Assembly: GCF_001425175.1 (NCBI RefSeq)
Contig: NZ_LMDV01000009.1
Span: forward strand, 560,356 to 624,355
From: Nocardioides sp. Root1257
GTDB lineage: Bacteria; Actinomycetota; Actinomycetes; Propionibacteriales; Nocardioidaceae
Reading direction: 5' to 3'
Length of the DNA: 64,000 bases
Numbering within the stretch: the first letter of the stretch is position 1; each line of letters begins with the position of its first letter. The notes beneath the pieces were generated by a model that was not told where the DNA came from, did no database searches, and worked only from the letters and a program-made list of their open reading frames with translations. Shown in pieces: positions 24,072-32,994 of the stretch. The position numbers were made by a program, and so were the translations under genes.

Positions 24072-25301
24072 GTGACCTCCCCGGACTCGACGCAGCCCTC
24101 GTTCGACCTCGGCCAGGACCACCTCGACCTCCGCGACTGGGTGCACCAGTTCGCCGCGGACGTCGTCCGCCCCGCCGCCTCGGAGTGGGACGAGAAGGAG
24201 GAGTTCCCCTGGCCCGTCCTCGAGGAGGCGGCCAAGGCGGGTCTCTACTCGGTCGACTTCATCGTCGCCCAGGCGGTCGACGAGACGGGCCTCGGCTTCC
24301 CCATCACGATGGAGGAGCTGTTCTGGGGCGACGCCGGCATCGGGCTCTCGATCGTGGGCACGTCGCTCGCGGCCGCCGGCGTACGCGCGAACGGCACCGA
24401 CGAGCAGGTGGCCGAGTGGGTGCCGCAGATGTTCGGCACCCCGGGTGACCTCAAGCTCGGCGCCTTCTGCTCCTCCGAGCCCGACGCCGGCTCCGACGTC
24501 GGCGCGATGCGCACCCGCGCGACGTACGACGAGGCCACCGACGAGTGGGTGCTCACGGGCACCAAGACCTGGGCGACCAACGGCGGCATCGCCGACGTGC
24601 ACGTCGTGACCGCGGTCGTCGACCCCGACCTGCGCACCCGCGGCCAGGCCAGCTTCGTGGTGCCGCCCGGCACGAAGGGGCTCAGCCAGGGGCAGAAGTT
24701 CCACAAGCACGGCATCCGCGCCTCGCACACGGCCGAGGTCGTCCTCGACGACGTGCGCGTCCCGGGCCGCTGCCTCCTGGGTGGCAAGGAGAAGCTCGAC
24801 GCCCGCCTCGCCCGCGCCCGGGACGGCAGCGGTGCGCGCGGCAACGCGTCGATGGCGACCTTCGAGCGCACCCGGCCCGCCGTCGGCGCCCAGGCGATCG
24901 GCATCGCACGCGCGGCGTACGAGGTGGCGCTCGACTACGCGAAGACCCGCGAGCAGTTCGGCAAGCCGATCATCGAGAACCAGGCCATCGCCTTCAAGCT
25001 CGCCGACATGGCCACCTCGATCGAGGCGTCCCGGCTGCTGGTGTGGCGCGCGGCCTGGATGGCGCGACAGGGCAAGAAGTTCGAGAAGGCCGAGGGCTCG
25101 ATGTCCAAGCTGTTCGCCGGCGAGACGGCGGTCAAGGTGACCACCGAGGCGATGCAGATCCTCGGCGGCAACGGCTTCACCCGCGAGTACCCCGTCGAGC
25201 GGTTCTCCCGCGACGCCAAGATCTACACGATCTTCGAGGGCACGTCCGAGATCCAGCGGCTCGTGATCGCCCGCTCGATCTCGGGGGCGCCCATCCGGTG
25301 A
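24072..25301 (+). CDS. Acyl-CoA dehydrogenase
   Basis: A protein of 409 residues from a GTG. It shows the family signatures FCSSEPDAGSDVGAMRTRA, KTWATNGGIADVHVV, QAIGIARAAYEVALDYAKTREQFGKPI and the C-terminal QILGGNGFTREYPVERFSRDAKIYTIFEGTSEIQRLVIAR, whose Glu in IFEGTSE is the usual base. It is an FAD enzyme that introduces the alpha-beta double bond in an acyl-CoA. It is divergent from cholesterol oxidase across the KstR-like box, so a substrate from sterol side-chain or fatty-acid degradation is likely. Steroid-type ACADs are often heterodimers; this one appears to be the homomeric kind. Confidence 0.9.
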   Translation: MTSPDSTQPSFDLGQDHLDLRDWVHQFAADVVRPAASEWDEKEEFPWPVLEEAAKAGLYSVDFIVAQAVDETGLGFPITMEELFWGDAGIGLSIVGTSLAAAGVRANGTDEQVAEWVPQMFGTPGDLKLGAFCSSEPDAGSDVGAMRTRATYDEATDEWVLTGTKTWATNGGIADVHVVTAVVDPDLRTRGQASFVVPPGTKGLSQGQKFHKHGIRASHTAEVVLDDVRVPGRCLLGGKEKLDARLARARDGSGARGNASMATFERTRPAVGAQAIGIARAAYEVALDYAKTREQFGKPIIENQAIAFKLADMATSIEASRLLVWRAAWMARQGKKFEKAEGSMSKLFAGETAVKVTTEAMQILGGNGFTREYPVERFSRDAKIYTIFEGTSEIQRLVIARSISGAPIR

Positions 25302-25879
25302 GCCGCTTCCGCGGCTCGATCGCCGGTGTCGGCACGACGAGCGGGGTCCGCGTCGTCGTCGGGCGGTGGGACACGTCGCCGTACGGCGCGTTCGCGGACG
25401 TCATGGTCGAGACCGCCGACGGTCACCGGGTGCTGCTCGCGCCGACCCAGGAGGTGGCCGACTTCGTCGCGTCGACGTACACCTTCGACGAGGTGCGCGT
25501 GGAGCCAATCACTGTCAACGGCTGGCTTCTGAGCTCGCCGTCGTTGTCGATCGAGCTCGAGGTCGGCGGCCGCACCGGGCTCGGGCGACTGTTGCGGCTG
25601 GTGCCGCAGCGCGTCGCCGAGAGCCCCGCCTGGTGCGCGGTCACCGACCCTGTCGCCCGCGTCGTGATGCCCGGGGTGCGCACCCGAGGGACGGCGGGCA
25701 ACGGCAGGCGGGAGTGGTACGGCGCGACCGACGTGCACCAGGTCGTCGCGGTGCGAGGCGCCTTCGACGGCGCGAACCTCGGCGGGCTCACGGCGGTCGA
25801 GCCGCCACCGCAGTTCGGGTTCTCCTCGACCCCGCGACGGCCGTCGGTCACCGCGGTCGTGACGACCGTGACTGGCTGA
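25298..25879 (+). CDS. Hypothetical protein coupled to the acyl-CoA dehydrogenase
   Basis: A protein of 193 residues from a GTG overlapping the ACAD stop by 4 nt. It is beta-rich and soluble. Notable stretches are RGSIAGVGTTSGVRVVVGRWDTSPYGAFADVMVETADGHRVLLAPTQEVADFV and SPSLSIELEVGGRTGLGRLLRLVPQRVAESPAWCAVTDPVAR. I recognise it as conserved in actinobacteria but have no function or domain name. Coupling to the ACAD suggests the same transcript. Confidence 0.75.
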   Translation: MSRFRGSIAGVGTTSGVRVVVGRWDTSPYGAFADVMVETADGHRVLLAPTQEVADFVASTYTFDEVRVEPITVNGWLLSSPSLSIELEVGGRTGLGRLLRLVPQRVAESPAWCAVTDPVARVVMPGVRTRGTAGNGRREWYGATDVHQVVAVRGAFDGANLGGLTAVEPPPQFGFSSTPRRPSVTAVVTTVTG

Positions 25880-25884
25880 GGCGG

Positions 25885-26175
25885 TTACGCGACGCCCGGC
25901 ACGATGCGCAGGTCGCGGACGGCGCCACCGTCGAGCGCGGCCAGTGCCTCCTGGTACGCCGGGCTGTCGTGCGCGGCGCGGGCCTGGTCGACGGAGTCGA
26001 ACTCGATGAGCACGGTCCGGCTCACCTCGCCCGCCTCGTAGGTCTGCTCCGGCAGTCCGCGTGCCACGAACGTGCCCCCGGCGCCGGTGAGGGCGGGGCC
26101 GGCCAGCTCGGCGTACGCCGCGAGCTTGGCCTCGTCGTGGATCTCCTTGTAGATGCTGATCCAGTAGGCGGTCAT
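25885..26175 (-). CDS. DUF1330 domain protein
   Basis: A protein of 96 residues from ATG 26175. It has the ferredoxin-like DUF1330 pattern: AYWISIYKEIHDEAKLAAYAELAGPAL, then GTFVARGLPEQTYEA and VLIEFDSVDQARAAHDSPAYQEAL. No enzyme activity is established for the family. It lies 20 nt downstream of the LLM oxidoreductase on the same strand and is probably in its transcript. Confidence 0.9.
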   Translation of the reverse strand: MTAYWISIYKEIHDEAKLAAYAELAGPALTGAGGTFVARGLPEQTYEAGEVSRTVLIEFDSVDQARAAHDSPAYQEALAALDGGAVRDLRIVPGVA

Positions 26176-26195
26176 GGGGCCATCGTGCCGGACGG

Positions 26196-27161
26196 CTACC
26201 CGCGCACGGCCGGCAGGACCGTCTCGCAGACCGCGCGCAGGCTGGCCCACGACGGCTCGGCCGGCAGCCCGCCGCAGGCAGGGTGGCTGGTGACCAGCCG
26301 GACCTCGCCCACGCGGCAGCGGTCGACGAGGTCGTCGGCGGTGAAGACGGCGTACACGCCGGCCGACCGCATCTCCTCGACGCTGCGCGAGTGGTCGACG
26401 ACGTAGGAGCTGGCCTCGCCGTGCCACTCCTGGTACGCCGTCGCGTCGGCGAGCAGGTGCCGGCCGTAGCGCTCCCAGAACTCGTCGGGTCGCTCCGCGA
26501 CGAAGACGTTGGCCGGCCCGCCGTCAGGCGCCTGGAGCACGAAGCCGGGCTCCCGACCGGCCGCCCGGGCGGTCTCCTCGTAGATCGCCTTCAGCTCCGC
26601 GGATCCGTGCTGGGGCTGGAAGTTGAGCCCCAGGCGGGCGGCCCGACGCGCTGCTGCCGGGGAGCCGCCGCCGTAGAAGAGGAACGGGTGCGGCTGCGAG
26701 TACGGCGCGGGCGTGGTGGTGCCGTCGCGCCAGGCGTCCAGCACCGCCGTGATCCGCTCCTCCACCTCCGCGCCGCGCTCCGACCAGGTCCGCCCGTAGA
26801 GCTCGTACTCCACCGGGCGGTAGCCGAGGCCGAACGTGTAGGCCACCCGGCCCTTGCTCAGGTGGTCGAGCACGGCGATGTCCTCGGCCAGCCGGACCGG
26901 CTCGTAGAGGTTCACCAGCAGCGCCGAGACGGTGATCGGCACGCGCGAGGTGACCGCCGCGAACGCCGAGGCCACCAGCAGCGGGCTCGGCAGGTAGCCG
27001 TCGTCCGCGGCGTGGTGCTCGGAGACCATCAGGGCGTCCATGCCGTGGGCGTCGACGTACGCCGCCTGCTCGACCGCCCGGGCGAAGATCTCCTGGCGGG
27101 TGGCCGGGTCGGCGCCCGGGGCGCGGAAGTCGTAGCGGGTGGCGAACTGGGTGCGCGGCAT
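26196..27161 (-). CDS. LLM-class flavin/F420-dependent oxidoreductase
   Basis: A protein of 321 residues, a luciferase-like TIM barrel. Landmarks are YVDAHGMDALMVSEHHAADDGYLPSPLLVASAFAAVTSRV, VRLAEDIAVLDHLSKGRVAYTFGLGYRPVEYELYGR and PHPFLFYGGGSPAAARRAARLGLNFQ. The cofactor may be FMN or F420; sequence alone does not decide. A KstR-like box lies 23 nt upstream of its start. LLM oxidoreductases occur in mycobacterial KstR regulons, so a role in sterol degradation is a fair inference. Confidence 0.88.
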   Translation of the reverse strand: MPRTQFATRYDFRAPGADPATRQEIFARAVEQAAYVDAHGMDALMVSEHHAADDGYLPSPLLVASAFAAVTSRVPITVSALLVNLYEPVRLAEDIAVLDHLSKGRVAYTFGLGYRPVEYELYGRTWSERGAEVEERITAVLDAWRDGTTTPAPYSQPHPFLFYGGGSPAAARRAARLGLNFQPQHGSAELKAIYEETARAAGREPGFVLQAPDGGPANVFVAERPDEFWERYGRHLLADATAYQEWHGEASSYVVDHSRSVEEMRSAGVYAVFTADDLVDRCRVGEVRLVTSHPACGGLPAEPSWASLRAVCETVLPAVRG

Positions 27162-27183
27162 GGCGCCAGCCTCCCAGACCGAG

Positions 27184-27197
27184 TGGAACTTGTTCTA
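27184..27197. promoter_or_regulatory. KstR-like operator upstream of the LLM oxidoreductase
   Basis: TGGAACTTGTTCTA matches TNNAACNNGTTNNA. On the other strand it reads TAGAACAAGTTCCA, close to the mycobacterial consensus. It sits between the LLM gene and the divergent DUF1800 operon, 10 nt before the conserved leader of the latter. Confidence 0.7.
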
Positions 27198-27206
27198 GTT
27201 CCGGGA

Positions 27207-27264
27207 CGACTCCTCAGGCGCGGTGGCGTGCCGCCGATCGAGGACCTGTCCGAGACGGATCTCG
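27207..27264 (+). promoter_or_regulatory. Duplicated leader, copy 1, of the DUF1800-DUF1501 operons
   Basis: These 58 nt align without gaps to 31292-31349 in front of the second operon; I count 42 identical positions. The best-kept blocks are CGACTCCTCAG, CCGCCGATCG and ACGGAT. They lie 26-92 nt before the two start codons and probably hold the promoter. Confidence 0.6.
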
Positions 27265-27298
27265 GGCCTCGACGCAGCACACCTCCTGGGGGACACGG

Positions 27299-28948
27299 AT
27301 GTCCACGACCGGCTCTGCCCTGCTCGCTCGGCTCCGGCCGAAGGAGAAGCCGAAGCCGAAGAAGCACCGGCCGAAGAAGCACCGGCCCAAGAAGCACCGG
27401 CCGAAGAAGCACCCGAAGCCCAAACCCAAGCCCAAGCCGAAGCCGAAGCCGAAGCCGAAGCCGAAGCCGAAGCCGAAGCCCCCGACCCCGGCCGTCTCCT
27501 ACGCCCCGGGCAGCTATCCCCGGACGCCGATCCTCGAGCCGCAGGCACGCCACCTCGCGAACCGCTTCAGCTACGGGATCACGCCGGCCCTCGCGCAGGA
27601 GGTGCGCGCGGCAGGCGGGCACCTGGCCTGGTTCGACACCCAGCTCGCGACGGCGTACGACGGCAGTGCCGACAACCTGTGCGACTGGTGGCCCGACCTG
27701 CACCGGGACGCCGCGGACCTCTACCAGCGCAGCGCGACCGGCGTCCGTGGCGGCTGGGAGGTGGGCAGCGACTACGGCCGCCGCGCCATGCTGCGGCGCA
27801 TCACCTCGCCCCGCCAGGTCCTGGAGGTGATGACGGAGTTCTGGGAGAACCACTTCCACGTGCCGGCCGCCGCCGACAACAACTACGCCTTCCGCGCGCC
27901 GTACGGCGAGGTGATCCGCGCCGGCGCTCTCGGCCGCTTCGACGACCTGCTCCGGGCGGCGGTCCTGCACCCGGCGATGCTGTTCTTCCTGGGCGCGGGC
28001 TCGTCGACGAAGACCAAGCCCAACGAGAACCTCGGGCGCGAGCTCCTCGAGCTGCACACCGTCGGCATCGGCAATTACGGCGAGGACGACGTGAAGGCGT
28101 CCGCCCGGATCCTCACCGGCTACAAGGTCGACTCCTACAAGACCTGGGCGGTGACCTACGAGACCTCGTGGCACTGGACCGGCCCCGTGCAGGTGATGGG
28201 CTTCTCGGACCCGAACGCCGGCGCCGACGGGCGGGCGACGACCCAGCGCTACCTCACCTACCTCGCCCACCACCCGGCTACCGCGAACCGGATCGCGACC
28301 AAGCTCGCCCGTGCCTTCGTGAGCGACACGCCGCCACCGGCGCTGGTCGCAGCCCTGGCCCAGGTCTACCTGGACAACGACACCGCGATCGCCCCGGTGC
28401 TGCGGGCGCTGGTGCGCTCTGCCGAGTTCGCCGCGGCCGTCGACGCGAAGCTGCGGGACCCCGACGAGGACGTCGCGGCGACGTACCGCCTGCTCGGCGT
28501 CCGGGTCGCGCCGCCGACGACGTCGGAGTCCGCCGGCAACGCGATCTACTGGCAGGTCGGCGCGCTCGGACTCTCGCCGTTCGCGTGGCCGCGACCGGAC
28601 GGCCAGCCCGTCGACAACGCGTCGTGGGCCTCGCCGACGCGGGTGATCGCGTCGATGTCGCTGCACTGGTCGATGGCCGGTGGCTGGTGGCCCAAGAAGG
28701 ACGTCACCTTCCGGGCGCCGGCGTCGTGGCGCCCGCAGGCGGAGGCGCTGGCGTTCCGGGACCTGGTGGACCACCTGTCGCGCCTCCTGCAGCACCGTCC
28801 GTCGACGGCGCGGCTGCTGCAGGCGTGCTGCGAGGCGGCCGAGCTGAGCCCGACGGCGATGGTCGGCGCGTCCAGCGACCTCTACGACTGGCGGTGGCCG
28901 CGGCTGGCCGCGGTCTTCCTCGACAGCCCCGACTTCTACACGCGATGA
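27299..28948 (+). CDS. DUF1800 protein, copy 1, with Lys/Pro-repeat N-terminus and no signal peptide
   Basis: A protein of 549 residues from ATG 27299 with GGGGGACACGG upstream. Residues 1-16 are unremarkable. Residues 17-60 are four KKHRP-type units followed by about 12 KP dipeptides. The DUF1800 domain then begins: ARHLANRFSYGITPALAQEVRAAGG, PRQVLEVMTEFWENHFHV and NENLGRELLELHTVGIGNYGEDDVKASARILTGY. DUF1800 and DUF1501 proteins form conserved pairs of unknown function. The second copy in this window has a Tat signal, but here it is replaced by the repeat. It could be retained, or carried out by its Tat-tagged DUF1501 partner. Confidence 0.88.
   Translation: MSTTGSALLARLRPKEKPKPKKHRPKKHRPKKHRPKKHPKPKPKPKPKPKPKPKPKPKPKPPTPAVSYAPGSYPRTPILEPQARHLANRFSYGITPALAQEVRAAGGHLAWFDTQLATAYDGSADNLCDWWPDLHRDAADLYQRSATGVRGGWEVGSDYGRRAMLRRITSPRQVLEVMTEFWENHFHVPAAADNNYAFRAPYGEVIRAGALGRFDDLLRAAVLHPAMLFFLGAGSSTKTKPNENLGRELLELHTVGIGNYGEDDVKASARILTGYKVDSYKTWAVTYETSWHWTGPVQVMGFSDPNAGADGRATTQRYLTYLAHHPATANRIATKLARAFVSDTPPPALVAALAQVYLDNDTAIAPVLRALVRSAEFAAAVDAKLRDPDEDVAATYRLLGVRVAPPTTSESAGNAIYWQVGALGLSPFAWPRPDGQPVDNASWASPTRVIASMSLHWSMAGGWWPKKDVTFRAPASWRPQAEALAFRDLVDHLSRLLQHRPSTARLLQACCEAAELSPTAMVGASSDLYDWRWPRLAAVFLDSPDFYTR
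27340..27483 (+). repeat. In-frame Lys/His/Arg/Pro tandem repeat
   Basis: Coding tandem repeats: a 15-bp unit (AAGAAGCACCGGCCG, encoding KKHRP) in about three and a half copies, then a 6-bp unit (AAGCCG or AAGCCC, encoding KP) in about 12 copies. Such repeats are prone to copy-number change without a frameshift. Confidence 0.85.
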
Positions 28949-28968
28949 CCGGCCAGGAGAACGCTCCG

Positions 28969-30243
28969 ATGACGACCTCACCCCTCCCGTCCGCCGACTG
29001 CGGCTGCCCCGAGTCGCCGCGGCTCGCCGCCTCCCGCCGGGGCGTGCTCCGTGGTGCCGCCCTCGCCGGCGCCACGATGGCCTTCGGCTCGACGATGGTC
29101 ACGCTCGACGCCCGCCGCGACCCCGCAGGAGCCGCGGCGCCGGCGCGCTCGGTGATCGTGCTGCTGTCGTTGCGCGGCGCCGCCGACGGGCTCTCGCTCG
29201 TCGTGCCGCACCGCGAGACCGCCTACTACGCGGCCCGCCCGGGCATCGCCGTACCGGCCGCCTCGCTGCTCGCGGCCGACGCGACCTTCGGGCTGCACCC
29301 GTCGCTCGCACCGCTGCTGCCGCTGTGGAACGCCGGCAGGCTGGCGGCGATCCACGCCACCGGCCTCCCGGTCGCCAACCGGTCGCACTTCTCCGCGATG
29401 GAGGAGATCGAGGACGCCGACCCGGGCTCCGCGGCCCGCATCGGCTGGTTGAACCGGCTGGTGGGCGCGGCGACGTCCGACTCCAGCCTCGAGGCGCTCG
29501 CGGTCGGCAACGGCCTGCCGGCCTCGATGCTCGGCCCGGAGCCCGTCATGTCGTTCCGCTCGCTCGAGACCGCCGCCATCGGCGGGGACGATCAGTGGGA
29601 CCCCAAGAAGACGCGATCGCGCTCGCTGCACACCCTGTGGGGCTCGTCGGACTCGGCCCTGGGCGTCGCGGCGCGTACGGCGCTGAACGCCGTCGTCAGC
29701 CTCGACCCGGCCAAGGCGCAGGCCGACCACGTGTCGTCGTACCCCGACAGCGACCTGGGGCGTGCGCTGTCCGCGATCGCCCGCACGCTGCGCGCCGACC
29801 TCGGCGTGTCCGCGGTGACGGTCGACAGCGGCAACTGGGACATGCACGTCGGCCTCGGCAAGCCGACGTCGGGCTGGCTGCAGCGCAACGGCTCCGACCT
29901 CGCGTCCGGGATCGCGGCGTTCTTCGCCGACCTCGGCGCGATGGGCGACCGCGTCACGCTGGTGACCCTCAGCGAGTTCGGCCGGCGGGTGCAGGAGAAC
30001 GGCACCGGCGGTCTCGACCACGGCTGGGGCAACGTGATGTTCGCAGCGGGGGCGGGCGTGAAGGGCGGTCGCTACTACGGCCGGTGGCCGGGCCTGCAGA
30101 ACACCCTCGACGCCGACGTGTCGGTGACGACCGACTTCCGCAGCGTGCTCGCGGAGGTCGTGCGGACCCGGACCCCGGCGAGCGTGGCCACGGTGTTCCC
30201 CGGGTTCGCGCCCGAGACGCTGGGGTTCATGACGGGTCTCTGA
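28969..30243 (+). CDS. DUF1501 protein, copy 1, Tat-exported
   Basis: A protein of 424 residues from ATG 28969, with AGGAG at 28953 deciding against an ATG 24 nt earlier. The Tat signal is SRRGVLRGAALAGATMAFG. DUF1501 (alkaline-phosphatase-like, DUF1501/sulfatase superfamily) follows: VIVLLSLRGAADGLSLVVPH, AAIHATGLPVANRSHFSAMEEIEDAD, TVDSGNWDMHVG, TLVTLSEFGRRVQENGTGGLDHGWGNVMFAAG. The Asp/His sets resemble the metal sites of the superfamily, but no substrate is known. It lies 20 nt after the DUF1800 stop in the conserved order. Confidence 0.9.
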   Translation: MTTSPLPSADCGCPESPRLAASRRGVLRGAALAGATMAFGSTMVTLDARRDPAGAAAPARSVIVLLSLRGAADGLSLVVPHRETAYYAARPGIAVPAASLLAADATFGLHPSLAPLLPLWNAGRLAAIHATGLPVANRSHFSAMEEIEDADPGSAARIGWLNRLVGAATSDSSLEALAVGNGLPASMLGPEPVMSFRSLETAAIGGDDQWDPKKTRSRSLHTLWGSSDSALGVAARTALNAVVSLDPAKAQADHVSSYPDSDLGRALSAIARTLRADLGVSAVTVDSGNWDMHVGLGKPTSGWLQRNGSDLASGIAAFFADLGAMGDRVTLVTLSEFGRRVQENGTGGLDHGWGNVMFAAGAGVKGGRYYGRWPGLQNTLDADVSVTTDFRSVLAEVVRTRTPASVATVFPGFAPETLGFMTGL

Positions 30244-30337
30244 CCGAAATGGGGTAGCGCGCCTCGGTGCCGCCCACTCCCGGCCGCACCCTGTCGATCC
30301 TGGCGTCAGGGTGAGGGAACGGGGGGTTCCGATGCCG

Positions 30338-31243
30338 TCAGAGCGCGATCGCGCGATTGACCCAGGTCTGCGTCACGTGCATGCCGACCTTCTCGTAGAG
30401 ACCGAGCGCGCCGGTGCGGGAGTCGGTGTTGAGGCCCGACGTCGTGGCGCCGTGCTCCCGGGCCACCGCGAAGGCGTCGACCAGCATCGCCTGGGCGATG
30501 CCCTGGCCGCGCTGGTCCTTGCGGGTGGCGAGCCGGTCGATGTAGCCCTCGGTGCCGTAGGGGTAGACGGTGGTCGCGCCGACGGCCTCGCCGTCGGCGT
30601 CGACGACCAGGCGGAGGTTCCACGACTCGAAGCCCGGGCGCTGCACGGTGCGCGCGAGGAAGTCGTCGAAGGGCTCGCGCTCGCGGACCGACCACTCGAG
30701 GAAGGCGTCCTCGAGCACGGTCCAGCACGCCGCGTAGTCGTCGGGGGTCGCCTCGCGGATCGAGTAGCCGGGCGGCAGCGCGCGCTCGGGCACGGTGGTG
30801 CCCTCGGGCAGCTGGAGCACCCAGCTCTCCCAGCGCACCCGGTAGCCCAGCGCCTCGAGCAGGCGGTCGCCCGCGGAGCCGCGGGGCACGGGCATGCCGA
30901 CCTCGCTCGCCCCGGCAGCGCGGGCGCGATCCTGCATCCAGGCCGCGAGTGCCGTCCCGATGCCTCGGCCCCGGTGGTCGGGATGCACGGCGGCGTCGCC
31001 GCGGTCGGCACCCATGTGCTCGGCGTACGCGACCAGGCGGTCGCCGTCGAAGACACCGAGCGTGCCGGCGCTCACGTCGTACGACGGCCGCTGCCAGTCG
31101 CTGATGATGTCGGCCTCCTCGATGGCGACCTCACCGGTGTCGTGGAGCTCCTGGGCCGCCATCACCTCGACGACGGCGGCGGAGTCGGACATCACGAGTG
31201 GACGGCCGCTCAGGCCGTCCGGCAGGGCGATCTCGTCAGACAT
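30338..31243 (-). CDS. GNAT acetyltransferase with two tandem domains
   Basis: A protein of 301 residues. Each half has a GNAT acetyl-CoA loop: RGRGIGTALAAWMQDRARAAG near 90 and RGQGIAQAMLVDAFAVAREHG near 250. The tandem layout is like mycothiol synthase and Eis-type proteins, though key residues of neither are evident. The second half, with GAVGATTVYPYGTEGYIDRLATR-like context and LNTDSRTGALGLYEKVGM, looks the more canonical. It is inverted between the two DUF1800-DUF1501 operons. Substrate unknown. Confidence 0.88.
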   Translation of the reverse strand: MSDEIALPDGLSGRPLVMSDSAAVVEVMAAQELHDTGEVAIEEADIISDWQRPSYDVSAGTLGVFDGDRLVAYAEHMGADRGDAAVHPDHRGRGIGTALAAWMQDRARAAGASEVGMPVPRGSAGDRLLEALGYRVRWESWVLQLPEGTTVPERALPPGYSIREATPDDYAACWTVLEDAFLEWSVREREPFDDFLARTVQRPGFESWNLRLVVDADGEAVGATTVYPYGTEGYIDRLATRKDQRGQGIAQAMLVDAFAVAREHGATTSGLNTDSRTGALGLYEKVGMHVTQTWVNRAIAL

Positions 31244-31291
31244 GCAGGCCAGTGTCGCGGAACCCGTCCAGTCACGTCCGCCGAATTACGG

Positions 31292-31349
31292 CGACTCCTC
31301 AGACGCCTGTCGCTCCCGCCGATCGGAGAGGTGTTCGACACGGATATCG
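31292..31349 (+). promoter_or_regulatory. Duplicated leader, copy 2, of the DUF1800-DUF1501 operons
   Basis: The ungapped counterpart of 27207-27264. Unlike copy 1 it has no KstR-like box in front of it. The sequence then runs into AAAGGACACGGACGTCC before the ATG at 31375, again matching copy 1. Confidence 0.6.
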
Positions 31350-31374
31350 ATCACAAAGGACACGGACGTCCGAG

Positions 31375-32967
31375 ATGACTACTGAGCAGATTGCCGACGC
31401 GCCCACGCGCCGCCGCGCCCTCCGCATCGCGGGTGGTGCCGCCGCCGCGGGCACCCTCGTCGCGACCGGCACGGCGCTGCCCGCCGAGGCCGCGAAGAAG
31501 GTCTCCTACCGCCCGGGCCGCTACCCCCGCACGCCCGTGCTGCGCGAGCCGGCCCGCCACCTCGTCAACCGCTTCAGCTACGGCATCACGCCGCAGCTCG
31601 CCGCCGAGGTCCGTGCGGCCGGTGGCCACCTCGCCTGGTTCGACCAGCAGCTGGCCACGGCGTACGACGGCAGCGCGGACGACCTCTGCGAGTGGTGGCC
31701 CGACCTCCACCGGGAGTCGCTCGACCTCTGGAACCGCACCAGCGGCGGCGTCCGCGGCGGCTGGGAGGTGATGTGGGACTACGGCAACCGCGTGATGATG
31801 CGACGGATGGTCTCGCCGCGCCAGGTGCTCGAGGTGATGACCGAGTTCTGGGAGAACCACTTCCACGTGGCGACGAACGCCGACAACATCTTCGTCTACC
31901 GCATCTCGTACGGCGACGTGATCCGCCAGCACGCGCTCGGGAGGTTCGAGGACCTGCTCAAGGGCGCCTCGACCCACCCCGCGATGCTGATGTTCCTCGG
32001 CAACGCCGGCTCCACGAAGGCGCACCCGAACGAGAACCAGGGCCGCGAGCTCCTGGAGCTGCACACGGTCGGCCTCGGCAACTACACCGAGGAGGACGTC
32101 AAGAACTCCGCCCGGATCCTGACCGGCCACCGCGCCGACCTCTACCGGACCTGGGACGCCTACTACTCGGCCAAGGACCACTGGACCGGCCCGGTGCAGG
32201 TGATGGGGTTCTCCCACCCGAACGCCGACGAGGACGGCCGGGCCGTCACCGACGCCTACCTCTCCTACCTGGCCCACCACCCCGCGACCGCGCGCCGGAT
32301 CGCGACCAAGCTGGTGAAGGCCTTCGTCAGTGACACCGTGCCCGCCTCCCTCGTGGACCGGCTGGCCGCCGTCTACCTGGCCCACGACACCGCGGTCGCG
32401 CCGGTCCTCCAGGCCCTGGTCCGCTCGCCGGAGTTCAAGTCCGCCGTGGACAAGAAGGTGCGCGACGGCGACGAGGACGTGCTCGCGACGTACCGGCTGC
32501 TGGGCGTCGGGGTGCGCAAGCCGAAGAGCGACGCCTCGGCCGCCAACCAGGTCTACTGGCAGACGGCGTCGCTGGGGCTGGCGCCGCTCACCTGGCCACG
32601 CCCGGACGGGCAGCCCGTCGACAACGCCTCGTGGTCCTCACCGACCCGGGCGCTCGCCTCGATGACGTTCCACTGGGACATGATCAACGGCTGGTGGCCG
32701 GGTGATGCGGTCTCGTTCCCGCGTCCGCGGTCGTGGCTTCCCGACAGCCGGCGCAGCGCGCGGCCGATGCTCTTCCGCGACCTGGTCGACCACCTCTCGC
32801 GGCGGCTGCTCCAGCGGCCCTCGACGGCGGCCCTGCTGAAGGCCTGCTGCCAGGCGGCCGGCGTCCGACCGGACGCGCCGATCCGTCGCAGTGCCGAGCT
32901 CTTCGAGGACGCCTGGCCGCGGGTCGTCGCGACCGTCCTCGACAGCCCGACCTTCTACCAGCGCTGA
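31375..32967 (+). CDS. DUF1800 protein, copy 2, Tat-exported
   Basis: A protein of 530 residues from ATG 31375. The twin-arginine signal (TRRRALRIAGGAAAAGTLVATGTALPAEA) is followed by DUF1800: ARHLVNRFSYGITPQLAAEVRAAGG, MEVLTEFWENHFHV-like context at PRQVLEVMTEFWENHFHV, NENQGRELLELHTVGLGNYTEEDVKNSARILTGH and WPRPDGQPVDNASWSSPTR. It is closely related to copy 1 along the whole domain. Here the signal peptide is intact, so secretion with its DUF1501 partner is expected. Confidence 0.92.
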   Translation: MTTEQIADAPTRRRALRIAGGAAAAGTLVATGTALPAEAAKKVSYRPGRYPRTPVLREPARHLVNRFSYGITPQLAAEVRAAGGHLAWFDQQLATAYDGSADDLCEWWPDLHRESLDLWNRTSGGVRGGWEVMWDYGNRVMMRRMVSPRQVLEVMTEFWENHFHVATNADNIFVYRISYGDVIRQHALGRFEDLLKGASTHPAMLMFLGNAGSTKAHPNENQGRELLELHTVGLGNYTEEDVKNSARILTGHRADLYRTWDAYYSAKDHWTGPVQVMGFSHPNADEDGRAVTDAYLSYLAHHPATARRIATKLVKAFVSDTVPASLVDRLAAVYLAHDTAVAPVLQALVRSPEFKSAVDKKVRDGDEDVLATYRLLGVGVRKPKSDASAANQVYWQTASLGLAPLTWPRPDGQPVDNASWSSPTRALASMTFHWDMINGWWPGDAVSFPRPRSWLPDSRRSARPMLFRDLVDHLSRRLLQRPSTAALLKACCQAAGVRPDAPIRRSAELFEDAWPRVVATVLDSPTFYQR

Positions 32968-32994
32968 CCCCAGAACCGGATCAGGAGACCCATC

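Noticed and set aside
27340..27483. CRISPR-like regular repeats
   Set aside because: The repeats are contiguous, in frame and code for KKHRP and KP; there are no spacers.
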